From Phocoena phocoena (taxonomy: Eukaryota > Chordata > Mammalia > Artiodactyla > Phocoenidae): a stretch of DNA of 64,000 nucleotides. The stretch is from NCBI RefSeq assembly GCF_963924675.1, contig NC_089236.1, positions 64,069,306 through 64,133,305 on the forward strand. Direction: 5' to 3'. Below the pieces are notes generated by a model, which had not been told where the DNA came from, ran no database searches, and worked only from the letters and a program-made list of their open reading frames with translations. Each line of letters opens with the position of its first letter. The first letter of the stretch is position 1. The translations under genes and the position numbers were made by a program. Positions 12,822-25,046 of this stretch are shown in pieces.

Positions 12822-12910
12822 TTGGTCATCAATTCAGCAAATATTTATGGAGATCCTACTATTCTAGATACTGGGGATATAATAGTAAGAAACAAAAATA
12901 AATACATAAA
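12822..12910 (-). repeat. L2 3'-end fragment
   Basis: 'TCAGCAAATATTTATGGAGATCCTACTATTCTAGATACTGGGGATA' is the reversed 3' terminus of L2 (the 'attcaacaaatatttattgagcacctac' motif). It is a separate copy from the L2 body fragment just upstream, since the order is wrong for a single element. Confidence 0.55.
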
Positions 12911-12939
12911 AAAGGAAGATAAACTGCTGTATCATTTAC

Positions 12940-13380
12940 AGTCCCAGCAGGAAACGCATAGCTTATCTAAAGAGGGTGAGAGGGAAGGGTATAACCTAAA
13001 GACTTTACAAAGGTGTGAGCAGGTGTTAAGGAAATCAGCAAAGGATAGTGCAATACCCCAAATCTAGCAGTGATGGGAAGTAGTTAATATCCCTAGGTTT
13101 GAAGCAAAAATGGGGAGCAGTTATCAGACCCCAGGAAGAGGGCTGTCTGACAAGAGGGTGGCCTTCAGTAAAGGGTCACTATTAGCTTGCAGTGACAGCT
13201 GGGAGTCAATCTGGTGAATACATAACCCATCTCCTGCATCTCAATTTCTTCCTACTGGCTCCCAACTAGAAGGCAAAGGAGCCACTCAGTGCAGTCAGAA
13301 TAGGGCCACGCAGGGCCACAGAGCATGGTGACGAAGAGCAGAGAGCGATCTGAAGGGGCAAAAATATTCAGCATACTCTC
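12940..13380. other. Possible old interspersed repeat, unclassified
   Basis: This stretch has the character of a dispersed mammalian repeat: 'CCTCCTGCATCTC'-like pyrimidine tracts, 'GGCAAAGGAGCC', and 'GATCTGAAGGGGCAAAAATATTCAGCA'. I could not name the family. No coding signal. Confidence 0.3.
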
Positions 13381-13905
13381 TGCATCAGTCAGAGGTCTAC
13401 CAGGAAAACAGAATCAGTAGGATATACACACACCCCCAGAGATTTACATAGAAAGGTATAATTTATATTTTATATATAAAGTATACTTATATTTAATATA
13501 TAAATTTCTATGAATATAAAATATATTAATATATATACAGTGTATATGTATATATTATATTTATAATGAGATTTATTTCAAGGAATTGGTTTTGCACAAT
13601 CGAGGGGGCTGGCAAGTCCACAATCTACTGAGCAGGCTGGAAAATCTCCAGGAGAAGCTGAAACTGAAGTCAACAGGTTGAATTTCTTCTTCCTTAGGAA
13701 AACCTCAGTTTTGCTCTTAAGGACCATCAACTGATTGGACGAGGCCCACCCGGGTTATGGGGGATAGTCTCTTCATGAAGTCAACCAATTATAGATGTTA
13801 ACCATATCTACATAATACCTGCATCGCCATACCTCAGTTCATGTTTAATTGAATGACTGGGTCCTATAGTCCAGCCAAGCTGACACACAAAACCTATCAT
13901 CACAG
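13381..13905 (+). repeat. Microsatellite-seeding mammalian repeat, copy A
   Basis: First of three related copies in the window (others at 31283-31490 and 37450-37850). Shared order: 'GGAAAACAGAATCAGTAGGATAT', a TA-rich expansion (13442-13568), 'TTTATTTCAAGGAATTGG', 'GGCTGGCAAGTCCACAATCT', 'GGAAAATCTCCAGGAGAAGC', 'CAACTGATTGGACGAGGCCCACC', 'GCCAAGCTGACACACAAAACC'. The family is widespread in mammals, but I cannot give its name with confidence. Non-coding. Confidence 0.65.
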
Positions 13906-13959
13906 GCCCTATCCTTCTGAAGCTTCTATTTTAGTAGAGGGAGACAGAAGAATTTCTTT

Positions 13960-14900
13960 ACTCTTTTAAATATACCTTCTAGGTGGTGATAACTGCTAAG
14001 AAGAAGAATAAAGCAGAATATACCAGCAAGGTGTAATGAGAAGCGTTATGTTTTAGATAGGGTGTTCCTCGAAATATTTAAGCAGCTGGTCTTTGCCCTG
14101 AGGTCTAAATCAAGTCAGGTAGTGAGGCCTATGGATATTGGGGGATATTATTCCAGGCAGAGGCCCAGAGAAGTGGTTAGTAAGCTGAGGTAGCAAAAAA
14201 AAAAAAAAAAAACAAAGAGTGGGAGGAGATAAGATTAGATGGTAGCCTGGGGTCAGATTAGGAAGGGCCTTTTAAACGAGATAAGAATTTTAGATTGTAT
14301 TTTAAGTGAAATAGTTAAATCACTTGGAACTAATATAACGTGATTCTATGTGGGTTACTTTTTAATTGTTTTTGTTGTGGTGGTGGTTTTCTTAATTTTT
14401 TAAAGAACTGCTTTAGCCTTTGGGTGGAGAAAAGACAGCAGGCATCAGGGCTTGAAGGGGGAACTAGATGGGATGGTGATGCTGTGGCCTCCATCCAGAT
14501 GGGATGAGAGCTGTGGCCGTGGAGACTGTAATATAATTTGAAGGTCGTGTCAACGTGATTTGCTCTGTAGGTGTGGCACATAGAAGAGAGATGTCAGGAG
14601 GCCTTGATGTTTGGCCTGAGCACTGAATAAGTATAATAGAATTATTCTGAGATGTGAAAAATCAACGATTTATTCAGATAAGATGGAAAAGCCTAGGAAG
14701 GGACAGGTTTGGGGTTGGGAGGGTGAGAGGTTTGGGGTTGGGAGGGTGAGGAATCAGGTACTGTAGTTTGGAAATGTCCAAGTGGTTACTGATCACCCAG
14801 TTGGGGATGGTGAGTAGGCTGTCAGTGCCTGAGATGCAGAAGAGAAGTTAGGACTGTAGAAGTCAACTTGGTGGTTACCCACATAAAGGTATTGGGGAGA
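13960..14900 (-). repeat. L2 copy, minus strand
   Basis: In plus-strand reading it contains reversed L2 landmarks in order: 'CTTTGCCCTGAGGTCTAAATCAAGTCAGG', 'GATATTCCAGGCAGAGG'-like sequence, 'GGTCAGATTAGGAAGGGCCTTTTAAACGAG', 'ATCACTTGGAAC', and 'GGTTTGGGGTTGGGAGGGTGAG' followed by 'GGAAATGTCCAAGTGG'. An A18 run (near 14197) and a 23-bp tandem duplication have arisen inside it. It is an ancient LINE-2 remnant with no intact frame. Confidence 0.6.
14705..14750. repeat. 23-bp tandem duplication
   Basis: Two perfect head-to-tail copies of a 23-bp G-rich unit beginning AGGTTTGGGGTTGGG, at 14705-14727 and 14728-14750, inside the L2 remnant. The perfect identity indicates a recent slippage or duplication event. 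Confidence 0.9.
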
Positions 14901-15004
14901 ATAGGAAAGAACGATCCACAGCTATAATGGGGTAGCTTATGATAAAGGAACAGTGGGCGTTAACAGGGAGACAGAGAGAGAGAAGCGTAGACTCTGGGGA
15001 TTCC

Positions 15005-15165
15005 TCCATCAGCAGCTTACTCATTTGCCTCACTTACTACTCTGTGAGCTCCTTCAGAGAAGAAGCCATGCCTGAATCATTTTAGATGCTTGACACATAA
15101 CTAAGCAGCCAGCACACGATGGCCTCTTGGTAACTATGGACTGAATGAATGAAGAATGAGTTAAG
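15005..15165 (+). repeat. L2 3'-end fragment
   Basis: 'CTACTCTGTGAGCTCCTTCAGAGAAGAAGCC', 'GCTTGACACATAACTAAGCAG' and 'GGACTGAATGAATGAAGAATGAG' match the sense 3' terminus of L2 (actgtgagctccttgagggcag…gaatgaatgaat). It faces the minus-strand L2 immediately upstream. Confidence 0.6.
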
Positions 15166-15299
15166 GGACTGGAGGCCACCGAGTGTTAAGAGCAGAGGCT
15201 TGGCATGATCCAGCCTTTCCCTCCACCCTCAGGAAACGACGCAAAACAACAGATTCACCACAGATTGCTTGGCAGTTACTCAGCTGACATAAGCATGTA

Positions 15300-15485
15300 G
15301 TGGAAGAAGCAAGGTCCTTGGAGGTTGACAGCTTTGAGCTGCAGCCCCAGCTCTGTTACTTATTTGCCATGTGACCTTGGCAACGTAGCAAGCTCTCAGA
15401 AGTTCAGCTGTCTCAAGAAAATGTATGAGCATCGGAGCACAGTGCTTGGCACATGAAAATTGTTCAGTAAAATTTAATCTTGCTT
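15300..15485 (+). repeat. MIR
   Basis: Landmarks in sense order: 'GAGCTGCAGCCCCAGCTCTGTTACTTATTTGCCATGTGACCTTGG', 'AGCACAGTGCTTGGCACATG', 'TTCAGTAAAATTTAAT'. These fit the core and LINE-related 3' end of MIR. Ancient and non-coding. Confidence 0.75.
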
Positions 15486-15714
15486 ATTTCTTCAGGAGCT
15501 CATTAAAAAGACCTGGAACTTCATCATTTGCGAATTTTAAATAACACGTATTTTATGGGCTACAGAGCCCATGAAACTAGTCACAGCTCTACATCATGCA
15601 GGTTTTGCTTTGCTATTTAAGCACGTCGGAACTCATTTAAATCTGCTCATCTAATTAATGTCATTCCAGTGATTCTCAGAGTTCTTGTTACTTTTTCCTC
15701 GTTGGAGGCCCCAT

Positions 15715-16300
15715 TCGCATAGTCACATAACATTTATTGAGAGCTGACTATATGCCGAATAGAGTTCAAGGCATTGTGGATACAATGGGACTCAAGTCCC
15801 ATCTCAGATTCAACTTGTCTTATCAGTAGCTGAGCCTCCAGTTTACAAATTATATTTATCAGTGGTTACAATAGAACCACTGATTTGCTGGTTAATTTTA
15901 GGAAATTACTTTCTACTTCCTTCACCTTTACAATTAAAAGAGAACAACTATCCCCTTATCACAGAAAGTTGTGACCAATAGAAAATAAAGTTATATGTTG
16001 CTACACTTTAGATGAGATGTAAACATAGAAAGATACAACAACAGTTGTCCTCAAGGAGCCATCAGTCTTGTAAAAAAGATTGGACAGAAACAGACTCCAT
16101 GAGAGAGCATGTAATACATGTGAGAATTAGAATACATAGACTAGGCATTGAGTAAATGAACGAACAAGTGAGAAAACCAAATAATAAATGGTATAATCAT
16201 TTACAGGTGCACATGATTTATTTCAGCTGAAGTTAACATGGATTGCCCTATAGAGGAGGTAAGATTCTGGCTGGAACTTCAAGAAAAATTAAACTTTTAT
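15715..16300 (-). repeat. L2 3' region, minus strand
   Basis: It starts with 'CATAACATTTATTGAGAGCTGACTATATGCCG', the reversed L2 terminus. Later come 'CCTCAAGGAGCCATCAGTCTTG' and 'TATAGAGGAGGTAAGATTCTGGCTGGAACTTCAAG', the reversed body. The interval 15800-16015 is poorly matched, so this may be one diverged copy with an insertion or two copies. Confidence 0.5.
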
Positions 16301-16449
16301 AACTTATGATTGAGAAACAACATTTTAAACAATAAAACTGGAAGCCGTAGTAAGTAATGTGGCTAGTATACAGGGAATAAATCAGGAAATAGTAGGAGAT
16401 AAGACAGGCCAAGGTAAAAATATGGATTGTATTTAATAGGTAATATTAA

Positions 16450-17385
16450 TAAGTATCGCTTAGAATACTTTCTTTGTAATTAACAGAAAACTCAAATTTA
16501 AAAAACACTAAGGAAATTATTAGTGCTCCTACCTGGAGGTCTGGCTGTAGTGTAGACTCTGGTGATGATTAACTCTGTCACTCCGTCTTGGACCCCTGCT
16601 ATTCTCCTGGCTCTGCCCTCCTCTCTGCACTGGCTTTATCCTCAGCTTGGTAGTTAAATCACTACCACGGTTCAGGCTTCACATCCATGGATGACAGCGT
16701 CCAGGGGAAAGGAAATGGTCTTTTCAGTATTGCACTCTTCCTCAGGAGTTGGGAAGCAGCTCCCAGTTGCCTCCAGAGAACTCGAACTCACATCTCACTT
16801 GCCAAATTAATTCACCTGCTTTATCCAGAATTAATCATCGTCATCAGATCGATGCCCTTATTGGCTCAGACCTGGAACCCTGACCAATCCCTAGCAAGGA
16901 GGATGGGACTGTTGTGGCTGAGTTAAGACACCTGGGGCTGCCCGTGGGGTAGAAGTCAGTCACCCAACCACTCAGCGGCCACACTGGGGGTGGGGGCAGG
17001 GATGGTGGTGGGAGTGAAACATATTGAGGAGGAGACTTCAGTATTCATCCACTACAGGGAATTATTGAGATATTTTATACATAGTGGCCACATGAACAGA
17101 TAATTCTACTGAATATTCATTTGATGATGATAAATAAAATAAAAACTCTCTACTCCTGAATATATCTCCAGAGTAACCCCTTAGGTGAATATCTTTATTA
17201 TCTAAGTATTGCTTATAAATAATTTTTAAAAATAAAACCTTGTGAGAAAAACGGGCAAAGAAACTAAAAAATGAATACATAGTATAAATACAATGTTCTA
17301 TTTATTTACAGGAAAAAAGTATACTCTACCTTACTAATATTCTAAAACTGTGAATGAAAACATACAAGAGTATATGTTTTTCCCA
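16450..17385. other. Unassigned; possible old repeat at 16490-16990
   Basis: The stretch from 'AACAGAAAACTCAAATTTAAAAAACAC' through 'CTGGCTCTGCCCTCCTCTCTGCACTGG' to 'CCAATCCCTAGCAAGGAGGATGGGACTG' has the look of a dispersed mammalian element that I cannot name. Nothing recognisable in the remainder. Confidence 0.35.
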
Positions 17386-17389
17386 TTAA

Positions 17390-17790
17390 ATTATTTTTTT
17401 TTTAATAATGCCTGTTGCTACTGAGGATTTCTGGTGGTTGAAGATTAAAGTTGTGTAATCCTTCTAGAAGGCAATTTAGTATTATGTTTTAGGATCCTTA
17501 ATGGTGTAATTACACTTACAGGTGCGTGTCTTAAGGAAATAATTAAGAATGAAACTAGAGTTCGTATATAAGGACTCTCGGAGCAGTGTTCTGTATAATA
17601 GCTAAAACCTGAAACAACCATTAACAGCCAACAACAGGGAAAGGCTGAATAAGGAATAGTTCACACAACGGAAAACTATGCAGCATGAAAAATAATTTTG
17701 ATAATAGAGGAAAGTGTTGAATATAACAATGTTTTTAAAAGCACTGGGATCTCAAATATATACTTTTTAAAGTTAAACTATGTTTTGAAG
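17390..17790 (+). mobile_element. Old L1 ORF2 3' fragment
   Basis: 'GCTAAAACCTGAAACAACCATTAACAGCCAACAACAGGG', 'GCTGAATAAGGAATAGTTCACACAACGGAAAACTATGCAGC' match the carboxy-terminal L1 ORF2 block that in intact elements encodes the 'WYIHTMEYYAAI' region. Heavily decayed L1M or HAL1-type fragment. Confidence 0.6.
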
Positions 17791-19004
17791 GGGAGAGAGA
17801 TTTTTAAAAGAATAATCCTTTAAAAAGTCTCACTACATTCTAACCTACTCTAAGTTCCTGCCTAGAGAAAAGACGTCTTTCAACTTGCTGAGCATAAGTG
17901 AGTGATCTTTGAATACAATCACAATAGTAACTTTTCTACTGTCTTTTCCCTAACCTTCTAAAATGCACTCTTAAAATGCAAAACATAATAAAATAAAATG
18001 CAAGCAAAACCTCACTTGGATTATAAAACAGCAATATTATTAACTCAGAAATATTGAGCCTACCATGAGCCTGTCATTGTTCCCACTGTGGAATATTCAA
18101 ATATTAACAAATTTATTAAAATAAGTTTGATCATTTTGATGCTGGGCTCACGGTCTTTGAATCATGAGAGTGGCTATTTAAAATACTTTACAATGTTGGT
18201 CATTGAAGCAGGGTGATAGCTACATGGGAATTGATTACATTACTCTAATTTGGGGTATATTTTGAAATTTTCATGATAAAAATTGAAAAATAAAATAATT
18301 TACATGGAACCAGTGCAAGCATGTGTAGTCCACAGTGGTTTTCTAAAACTTAAAATTCTACATCTTTCTCAATTATGTGTACACTTTCCAGTTAACAGAG
18401 TTTGAAAATATAATCTTCTATTTAAGTACCGATAAATAATAAGTTTGCATAAGCATAAACTGTGTGCACACCTTAAGCATTATTTAATATATTGCAGACG
18501 TTATTTTATAGTCATATGCATGCATCAGACTTTGTATTAGAAGGGGTCTCGTTTGGGCATTGGAAAAAAATTGGTATATAGAAGTTACATTAACAGATTC
18601 ATCTTTAATCATCTGACATTTTATTTTACGATCAAAATTTTATTTTGATAAGCAAACTCATTCTACTAGGCACTTCCTTGTATGATTTTATTATTAAATC
18701 TATCTGCAATTTGACAAGATGTTTGATCTTCCACATTTAATACAATTTAATTACCGTAAAATAATACAATATTTTAGAGTTATATAAACCTTAGAAGTAA
18801 TCTAAACTATGAAATAATTAAGGATAAGACGAGCAACTTATCATTACAGCCCTAATTATGGGCATTCAATTAAAAATGTCGCACTGACTAGATCTAGTCT
18901 ACTTTCCACGTAGGGAAGGGCTCTTCCCCATACGCTCTTGACTGATGGTTCTATTAGTCTTGCTACCAGCCCTTCCAATGACAAGGAATTTATTAAATAC
19001 CCCT
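17791..19004. other. Mostly unassigned AT-rich sequence
   Basis: Only 18190-18295 is suggestive: 'GAAGCAGGGTGATAGCTACATGGG' then 'TTTTGAAATTTTCATGATAAAAA' resembles an old LINE 3' terminus. No coding signal. Confidence 0.4.
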
Positions 19005-19505
19005 GATTTCTATAGCAAAGTACCTCAAGCTGGGTGGCTTAAAATAACAGAAATGTATTATCTTACAGATCTGGAGGCCAGAAGTGCAAAATCAAGGTGT
19101 CAGTAGGGCCAGACTCACTCTGAAACTTGGAGGGAAGAATTCTGCCTCGCCTCTTCCAGCTTCTGGCGGTTGTTGGCAACCCTCGGCATGCCTTGGCTCA
19201 CAGCTGCAGCACTTTAATCTTTACCTCTATCATCACACGGCCTTCTCCCTGTGTGTCTCTGTCTTCCTATGGCATTCTTCTCCTGTGTTTCTGTGTCCTT
19301 ACATGGTATTCTGAGTCTGCCCAAATTTGCTTCTTCTGATAAAGACACCCATCATATCAGATTAGGGCCCACCCTAACGACCCCATCTTAACTTGATGAC
19401 ATCTGCAAAGATCTTATTTCCAAATAAAGTTACATTCACATGTACTGGGATTTAGGACCTTGCATACCTTTGGGAGACTATAACTCAAGCCATGGCACCT
19501 CCACA
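19005..19505 (-). repeat. MLT1-type MaLR LTR
   Basis: Read in plus orientation it is the near full-length reverse of an MLT1 LTR: 'AAGTACCTCAAGCTGGGTGGCTTAAAATAACAGAAATG', 'CTGGAGGCCAGAAGTGCAAAATCAAGGTGTC', 'TCCAGCTTCTGGCGG', 'CACGGCCTTCTCCCTGTGTGTCTCTGTC', 'AGATTAGGGCCCACCCTAACGACCCCATCTTAACTTGATGAC', 'CCAAATAAAGTTACATTCACATG'. It has no internal region, so it is a solo LTR. Confidence 0.85.
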
Positions 19506-19795
19506 TAGGATACTGAGACACAGACAACTGTAGGAACTGGAGAGTGATCTTTGGTGGATCCCTTAAATTCTCTGGGATGTTTTTCTCATTTTACACCTAC
19601 CAAGCGCTGATCAAGTGCTACGCACATGTTCAGAGCACTGAAGAATAACTCCTTGAGTTCATACAAAGACCTTGCTCCTAGTAATTTCAGCCCCATATGA
19701 AAGGCCTTCAAATATTTGACGATAGCTATTATATTCCTACCAAGTCGTTTCTTCTTCAAGATAAACACTATCAGTTCCTTCAAACATCTTTTATG

Positions 19796-20006
19796 GGGCT
19801 TCCCTGGTGGCGCAGTGGTTGAGAGTCCGCCTGCCGATGCAAGGCAACACGGGTTCGTGCCCCGGTCCGGGAAGATCCCACATGCCGCGGAGCGGCTGGG
19901 CCCCGTGAGCCACGGCCGCTGAGCCTGCGCGTCCGGAGCCTGTGCTCCACAACGGGAGAGGCCACAACAGTGAGAGGCCCGCGTACCAGGAAAAAAAAAA
20001 AAAAAA
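19796..20006 (+). mobile_element. Short-form CHR SINE
   Basis: Full-length copy of the short subtype: head with TGGCGCAGTGG (A box) and GGGTTCGTGCCCC (B box), 'GATCCCACATGCCGCGGAGCGG', 'GGCCGCTGAGCCTGCGCGTCCGG', 'GGGAGAGGCCACAACAGTGAG', then poly-A. An exact 14-bp duplication, AAACATCTTTTATG, lies at 19782-19795 and 20007-20020. The CpG-rich body is little decayed, which suggests relative youth. Confidence 0.97.
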
Positions 20007-20020
20007 AAACATCTTTTATG

Positions 20021-21934
20021 TTGAATCATTTCTGATCTATCAATCTGAATAATCCTGAGTTAACTGTGCAGAAAATCAGAATTCTGATTATCTACATTAC
20101 CTGCCTTCTAATTAAAACTTAAATACATGTATACACATATGGATATATATATATTTGGAATATATATACTTAGAAGATATATATATATATATTTGGACAA
20201 TGACTCTTGCTTATCCAGAATTCACATACTTTGTAGCCGGGATTGAATAGATTTATTTTCATAAATTTCACACCAGTAGAGCTGGAGTTAATAAGGTTTT
20301 ACAACCCATACTGATAATACTATTATACTTTGAATACTAGGCAATTCTGAATATTTTAAAGCATTCATAATAACTATTACTTCCTCATTTATGAACTGGT
20401 AAAAAGTTCAAGTAAAATGGGCTTGAAGGGCCCTGGTGATTATTTTCATAGAACACTGCAATGCCCCTTTTTAGATCCATCTCTTTTCACAAGAAATTTC
20501 TCAGAGGATTTAGTCAAACATGAAACTTTTCTGCTCTATTTGTAAGTAAGGTATTTTTATTTCAAAATGAAATCTAATATGCTGCTATTTCGGATCTCAA
20601 AAATAGCTTAGAAGGCTCTTAGATCTTCATTTTGATCCACATATGTGTGTCTGCAATTGGATTAGATAAATTGGAAATTCATGAAAATTAGGTAGAGTTA
20701 AACTATTTCATGCTCTGGTTTCTTATTAAGAAGTAATATAATTTTATCACGGGTGCATGGTGTCCTGGTGCTAGGCTAAAGCTGAAGCCAAGTTCAGGCT
20801 TCTATCAAAAATTAAACTTTGACTTAGAGCCAAGATTCTGGTTTTCAACTAAGATGCTTTACATCTATGGCAGCTTTGTACTTCATGGACTAATTGCCGT
20901 GATTATTGATGCAGAATCCTCCATGGTTCCTTTTGGTCTGGTAGACTTGCATATTGAAACTTGAAGCTTTGACATATTTAATAGTACAAGTGACTGACTT
21001 TGCAGAAATTTCCTCACTTAAATCCTGACAGCCTTGTCCCCCTGAAGTAAGGATACCCTTCCTTTATCCCCATTTCTCCACCCACACTTCCGGCTGCTTA
21101 CCACTAGCATTGCCCAGATTTTCAGTTGCTAGCATCTGGTAAATCCGATTCTTACTGGCCCAGAATGTACTAATTATATCCTACAGCTGATTAGAAAGCA
21201 GCCTCTTTGCTAAAGAACAGTTTATTTAGCTTGTCAATGAATAAGACTTGGTTTGAATTTTGATTTAAAAATCAAAGGGAAATGGAAAAGTGTGAGAAGC
21301 AGGAAAATATATTCTTCATAAAGCAGGAAGTTCTGTTAATTAAATTGAAAAAAATAAATATAGATTTTGTATAAGACTGGAAGGAGGGGCTTTAGGCTAA
21401 AACACTAAAACTGGAGGAATTAAAATGTGTATCTGCATTTCGATAACCTGACTTAAAACGTCTAGAAATATGTTATTTTAAAACCTCAGCATACATGTAG
21501 GAGATTTGTCAATGACCTAATTTGAAAACTAGTCAGACTCTAGAGAGAAATGGGGAAGGTTATGTTTTATTGATGAATGTTTCATGAATAACATGCATGA
21601 TTCAATATTTACGCTTTGGTTAAATGCTTTTGAATAGTCAAATTTCTGTAATCTGTATTTTTGTTCATTGTTTACACAGGATTTATTAAGGAAAAGATAA
21701 ACTCCTCATATTAACAGAGCTTTACCATGAATTTAGAGGTGACATCATTTTAGGCAGGTGTTAAGCATTGAACTATATAAATAATAGCCTGATCCATTCA
21801 CTTTTCCCCCCTTTATTTTCATAATCAAATCTGATCACCACAAGCAACAAAGAAAGACATTTCCATGCAATTTTCAAAACTGTTAGCAATTTACCATGAC
21901 TAATTAAAATGCGAAGCTCCATAACACTTTAGGT
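20021..21934. other. Unassigned; TA-rich tracts at 20130-20195
   Basis: Two short (TA)n tracts each followed by TTTGGA lie at about 20143-20157 and 20178-20197. No repeat family or gene is recognised in the remaining 1.7 kb. Confidence 0.45.
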
Positions 21935-22132
21935 CAGTGGTTCTCCAGTCTGGCTGCACTTTAGAATGATCTAGAGAAGCTTTTTTAAAATGTATAATAT
22001 TGTCCCCACCTGCTTGCCCCTCCCCACACACTAATTTATTCAGAATCTCTGGGCATGGGACCCAGGAGCCATACTTCTATTATTAAGTCTCCCAGGTGAT
22101 TCAGATATGTATGTAGGATTGAGAATAATCTT
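21935..22132 (+). repeat. MER5A-type hAT-Charlie element
   Basis: A non-autonomous DNA transposon remnant. It opens with the TIR CAGTGGTTCTCCAGTCTGGCTGCAC, has the internal 'CAGAATCTCTGGGCATGGGACCCAGGAGCC' and 'CTCCCAGGTGATTC' blocks, and ends with a decayed TIR copy (GGATTGAGAATAATC). It has no coding capacity. Confidence 0.8.
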
Positions 22133-24984
22133 TCTTTGGGGAAGTTGGTCATGAAAGATTGGGAAGCCATAAGAAAATTTGGTGAATTAAGAACCAGGTA
22201 AAAACAGAAAATCGATTAATGAAAAGAATTAGTTTCAGAGACGTGGAGGGTCTTGGAGATACTTCCTTTATCCTGTACTGCAGAATTTTGTAAGGGGCAC
22301 ATGGATCCCTCTGAAAAGCTGATGAAAAGCTATGGACCTCTCCACAGAAAAGCAGATACATCCAGAACACATGACACTGGCATGGAAGGTGTTATATTTG
22401 GAGGAAAGCCAGAATCCCAAGACAAAAATCCCTGAACCAGAGCAAAGAAAGAAATGTTTTCAAAGATGAAGGGCTAAAATCAAGAAATGAAGCCCCATTA
22501 TTGTATGCACTGGGCCATGCAGGCAGAGATTACAGTGACACATAAAGGTCTGTGAGATAGAAAAACTTTCCCAAACGACATAAACTTGTCTCATTTTAAG
22601 AGAATATACATATGAGCTTCTATCTTTGCTGAACCTGACATGCTCTCCTCCTGGTTGCCACACCCTACAGCCAAAGTGAAGATTCGCGCATTGCTTATTC
22701 TAGTGTAGCTTTCTGCACCATTCTCCAAAAAGTTTTACACATTTCCTCTATTCCCTTTCCTTTGAATAATATTAGACTGATGCTGCTAAAGTAGACTCCC
22801 AAATTTTAAAGTCCTTCAGATTTCAACCTTGCTATACTCAAGGATATACGAACCGTCTACTTCACGGTCCTTTTTATCATTTGAATTTTCTTTCATTCTT
22901 TCTCTCTAGAATTTCCATTCAATGCATGCTGATTTTCTTTGAGCCATTCTTAGACGATCTCATTCAAATCAAGCTCTTTAAATTTTCTCAATCCACCTTT
23001 TTATATTAACGACACTAAAAGTGTAACTGGGGTGTTAAAATCAGTTCTGAGGCTATTCTAACTATAATCACTCAGCCTAATAAATCCTAGATTTGTCTGT
23101 GCTTTCTATAACATAAAATTATTAAGCCATTGGGTAGCCCGAATCAAAGGATTCCTTAGAACTTATAACATTTTGAATCCACTGGTTTGTATAAGTAGAC
23201 CAAGCTATAGCAATACTTCATAAAAGTTAAGAATATTTCAAGATTCCTATTCAAGCTGTTTTTAGGGTCTTTCCATTCAAGCCATCATCTTGATACTGTT
23301 ATTAATAGACAAATAGCAGATGAGATTCACATCAGTGGCACACTGAACAGCATGGCATGTGAACACGGGCAAGGATGAAGAACGATTAAAAGACTAGAAA
23401 AGTAAAATCCACGAGATAACAGTACATGTCTGTATAACAATATATCTACACAGAAATGCACTGCAGGGGATCAGTGAAAAAAGTTTTCCATCAAACAATA
23501 GAACATCTAAAGAATACTGAAGGTCTGGCCCACAGAGCACAGTGTTTCTATTTCTGTTGTACTTGTATGTGGCAGGTTGGATTGGATTATTAAAATATCT
23601 GTGTCACTCCACATCATGAAAAACTTCATTTAAATTACAACTAAAATCTTGCTCCTCTGGTAACTAGATTTAATCTTACTGTAGCCATTAATACTGACTA
23701 GTCCCCTTAGCTGAGTTCTCATTAAGGACACTTACATAAATTTATATCGGTCTTACTTAAAATTAGGCCACCTACATTGTAACTGATATATATTTATAAC
23801 ATAAATATTATAATTTACTTTACTCTCCTTAAAGGCTATCCACTTCAACTTCTTAAATGGATACATTTCTTTGTTTAGATGTAGTTTATAATTCTACACA
23901 GTTTCATATAAAGAAAATGAGTGGAAATCCACTGGAAAAAAGCTATAAGGCTTGTATCATCCCAAAGTTATCCCTAAGGAGCAGAAAAACAATTATGTGT
24001 CTACAATTTTGCAAGCAGTGAATGTTCATTAAATATTTAAAGGAAGGCAGTAGAACTCAGAATCCCTCTCGCCAGTATATCCAGAGTAGTTCAAAAGAGA
24101 CTTTTATGCCTTCAATAAAATTTACCAAGAATTTCTGGAAGACAACTTTATCCAAAACACCATATATCTTTTATTATCAATTTTTTCTTTGCTATTTATA
24201 ATCATCTAAACAATTATATGATACCAAAATGTGAAAGACCATGTAGCTCAGCAATTTGTCACTTCTCGTACTATGCTTACAATAAACAGAATTTACCAAA
24301 TTTATTATGCTTATAATAAACAGAATTTACCAGAAATCGAAGCTCAAAATTTAAGACTCTTTAGTTTCAGCAGATCACATTTTGATCTTTCTGAGCCCAC
24401 TGTGCTACATGGTACACATGAGTCACCACTTTTGCAAGAAACAGCCTGCAGTAGGAGTTGAGAGCTCAGCTAACAGACTGTAATTACATTATTCAGTGAT
24501 CTGCAGTGTGTGCCTCAAGCAACAGCTCAACACACCATTCATGGCTGCGAAGGCTGGAAAACAATGAGCAAAAATCAAAGCAGAGAAAAAGAAAACAAAA
24601 GTAAAAGCTAGTGTTTGTCAACAGGGTTCAGGTTAGAATTAAAGTTGCAGAAACCAAGATCACAGTCGACTTCAAATTTTGGGAGTATCAAGAATCCAGC
24701 AAAAAATTACATGTGGAAACCATTTGGGGTTGAGTATATTTGCAGGAATTTTAAACTACTGTCACCTAAGCCAAGAGCAGAGCCATTTTAACTAGTGGCA
24801 GCTCGTCTCCCAATTTCAAGCTTGAAACCTTAAAATATAAATAACGCTAAAATGGGCAATTTAAGAGAAGTAATCAATATTTGATTTTTACAAGGAGAAC
24901 CATACCCCACCACCCAACAACTAGATTTCTGAATACTGCCAGGTATGTATTGTTACCGGAAAGTTATTCATCACCTTTTAAAAA
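22133..24984. other. Unassigned sequence
   Basis: About 2.8 kb without a recognised gene or family. The part from 24350 to 24560 has more balanced composition and no visible repeat structure and could be conserved non-coding sequence, but nothing in a single sequence proves it. A 34-bp tandem pair at 24272-24336 is annotated separately. Confidence 0.4.
24272..24336. repeat. 34-bp tandem duplication
   Basis: Two consecutive copies of TATGCTTAYAATAAACAGAATTTACC, at 24272 and 24306. They differ at one base within the 26-bp core (C versus T) and diverge after it, so the duplication is fairly recent. Confidence 0.85.
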
Positions 24985-24989
24985 TTATA

Positions 24990-25046
24990 TGTATATATTT
25001 ATACACACACACATATACATATATATATATATATATATATACACGT
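24990..25046. repeat. (CA)n/(TA)n microsatellite
   Basis: ATATTTATA, then ACACACACACA, then a run of about twelve TA units, then CACGTG. A compound dinucleotide array likely to vary in length. Confidence 0.95.

Noticed and set aside
19586..20029. 147-codon minus-strand frame
   Set aside because: It runs through the CHR SINE; the same Gly/Ala/Arg-rich peptide recurs wherever this SINE lies (26.6, 37.0, 43.5, 50.2, 56.4 kb). It is a shadow of the CpG-rich SINE body.
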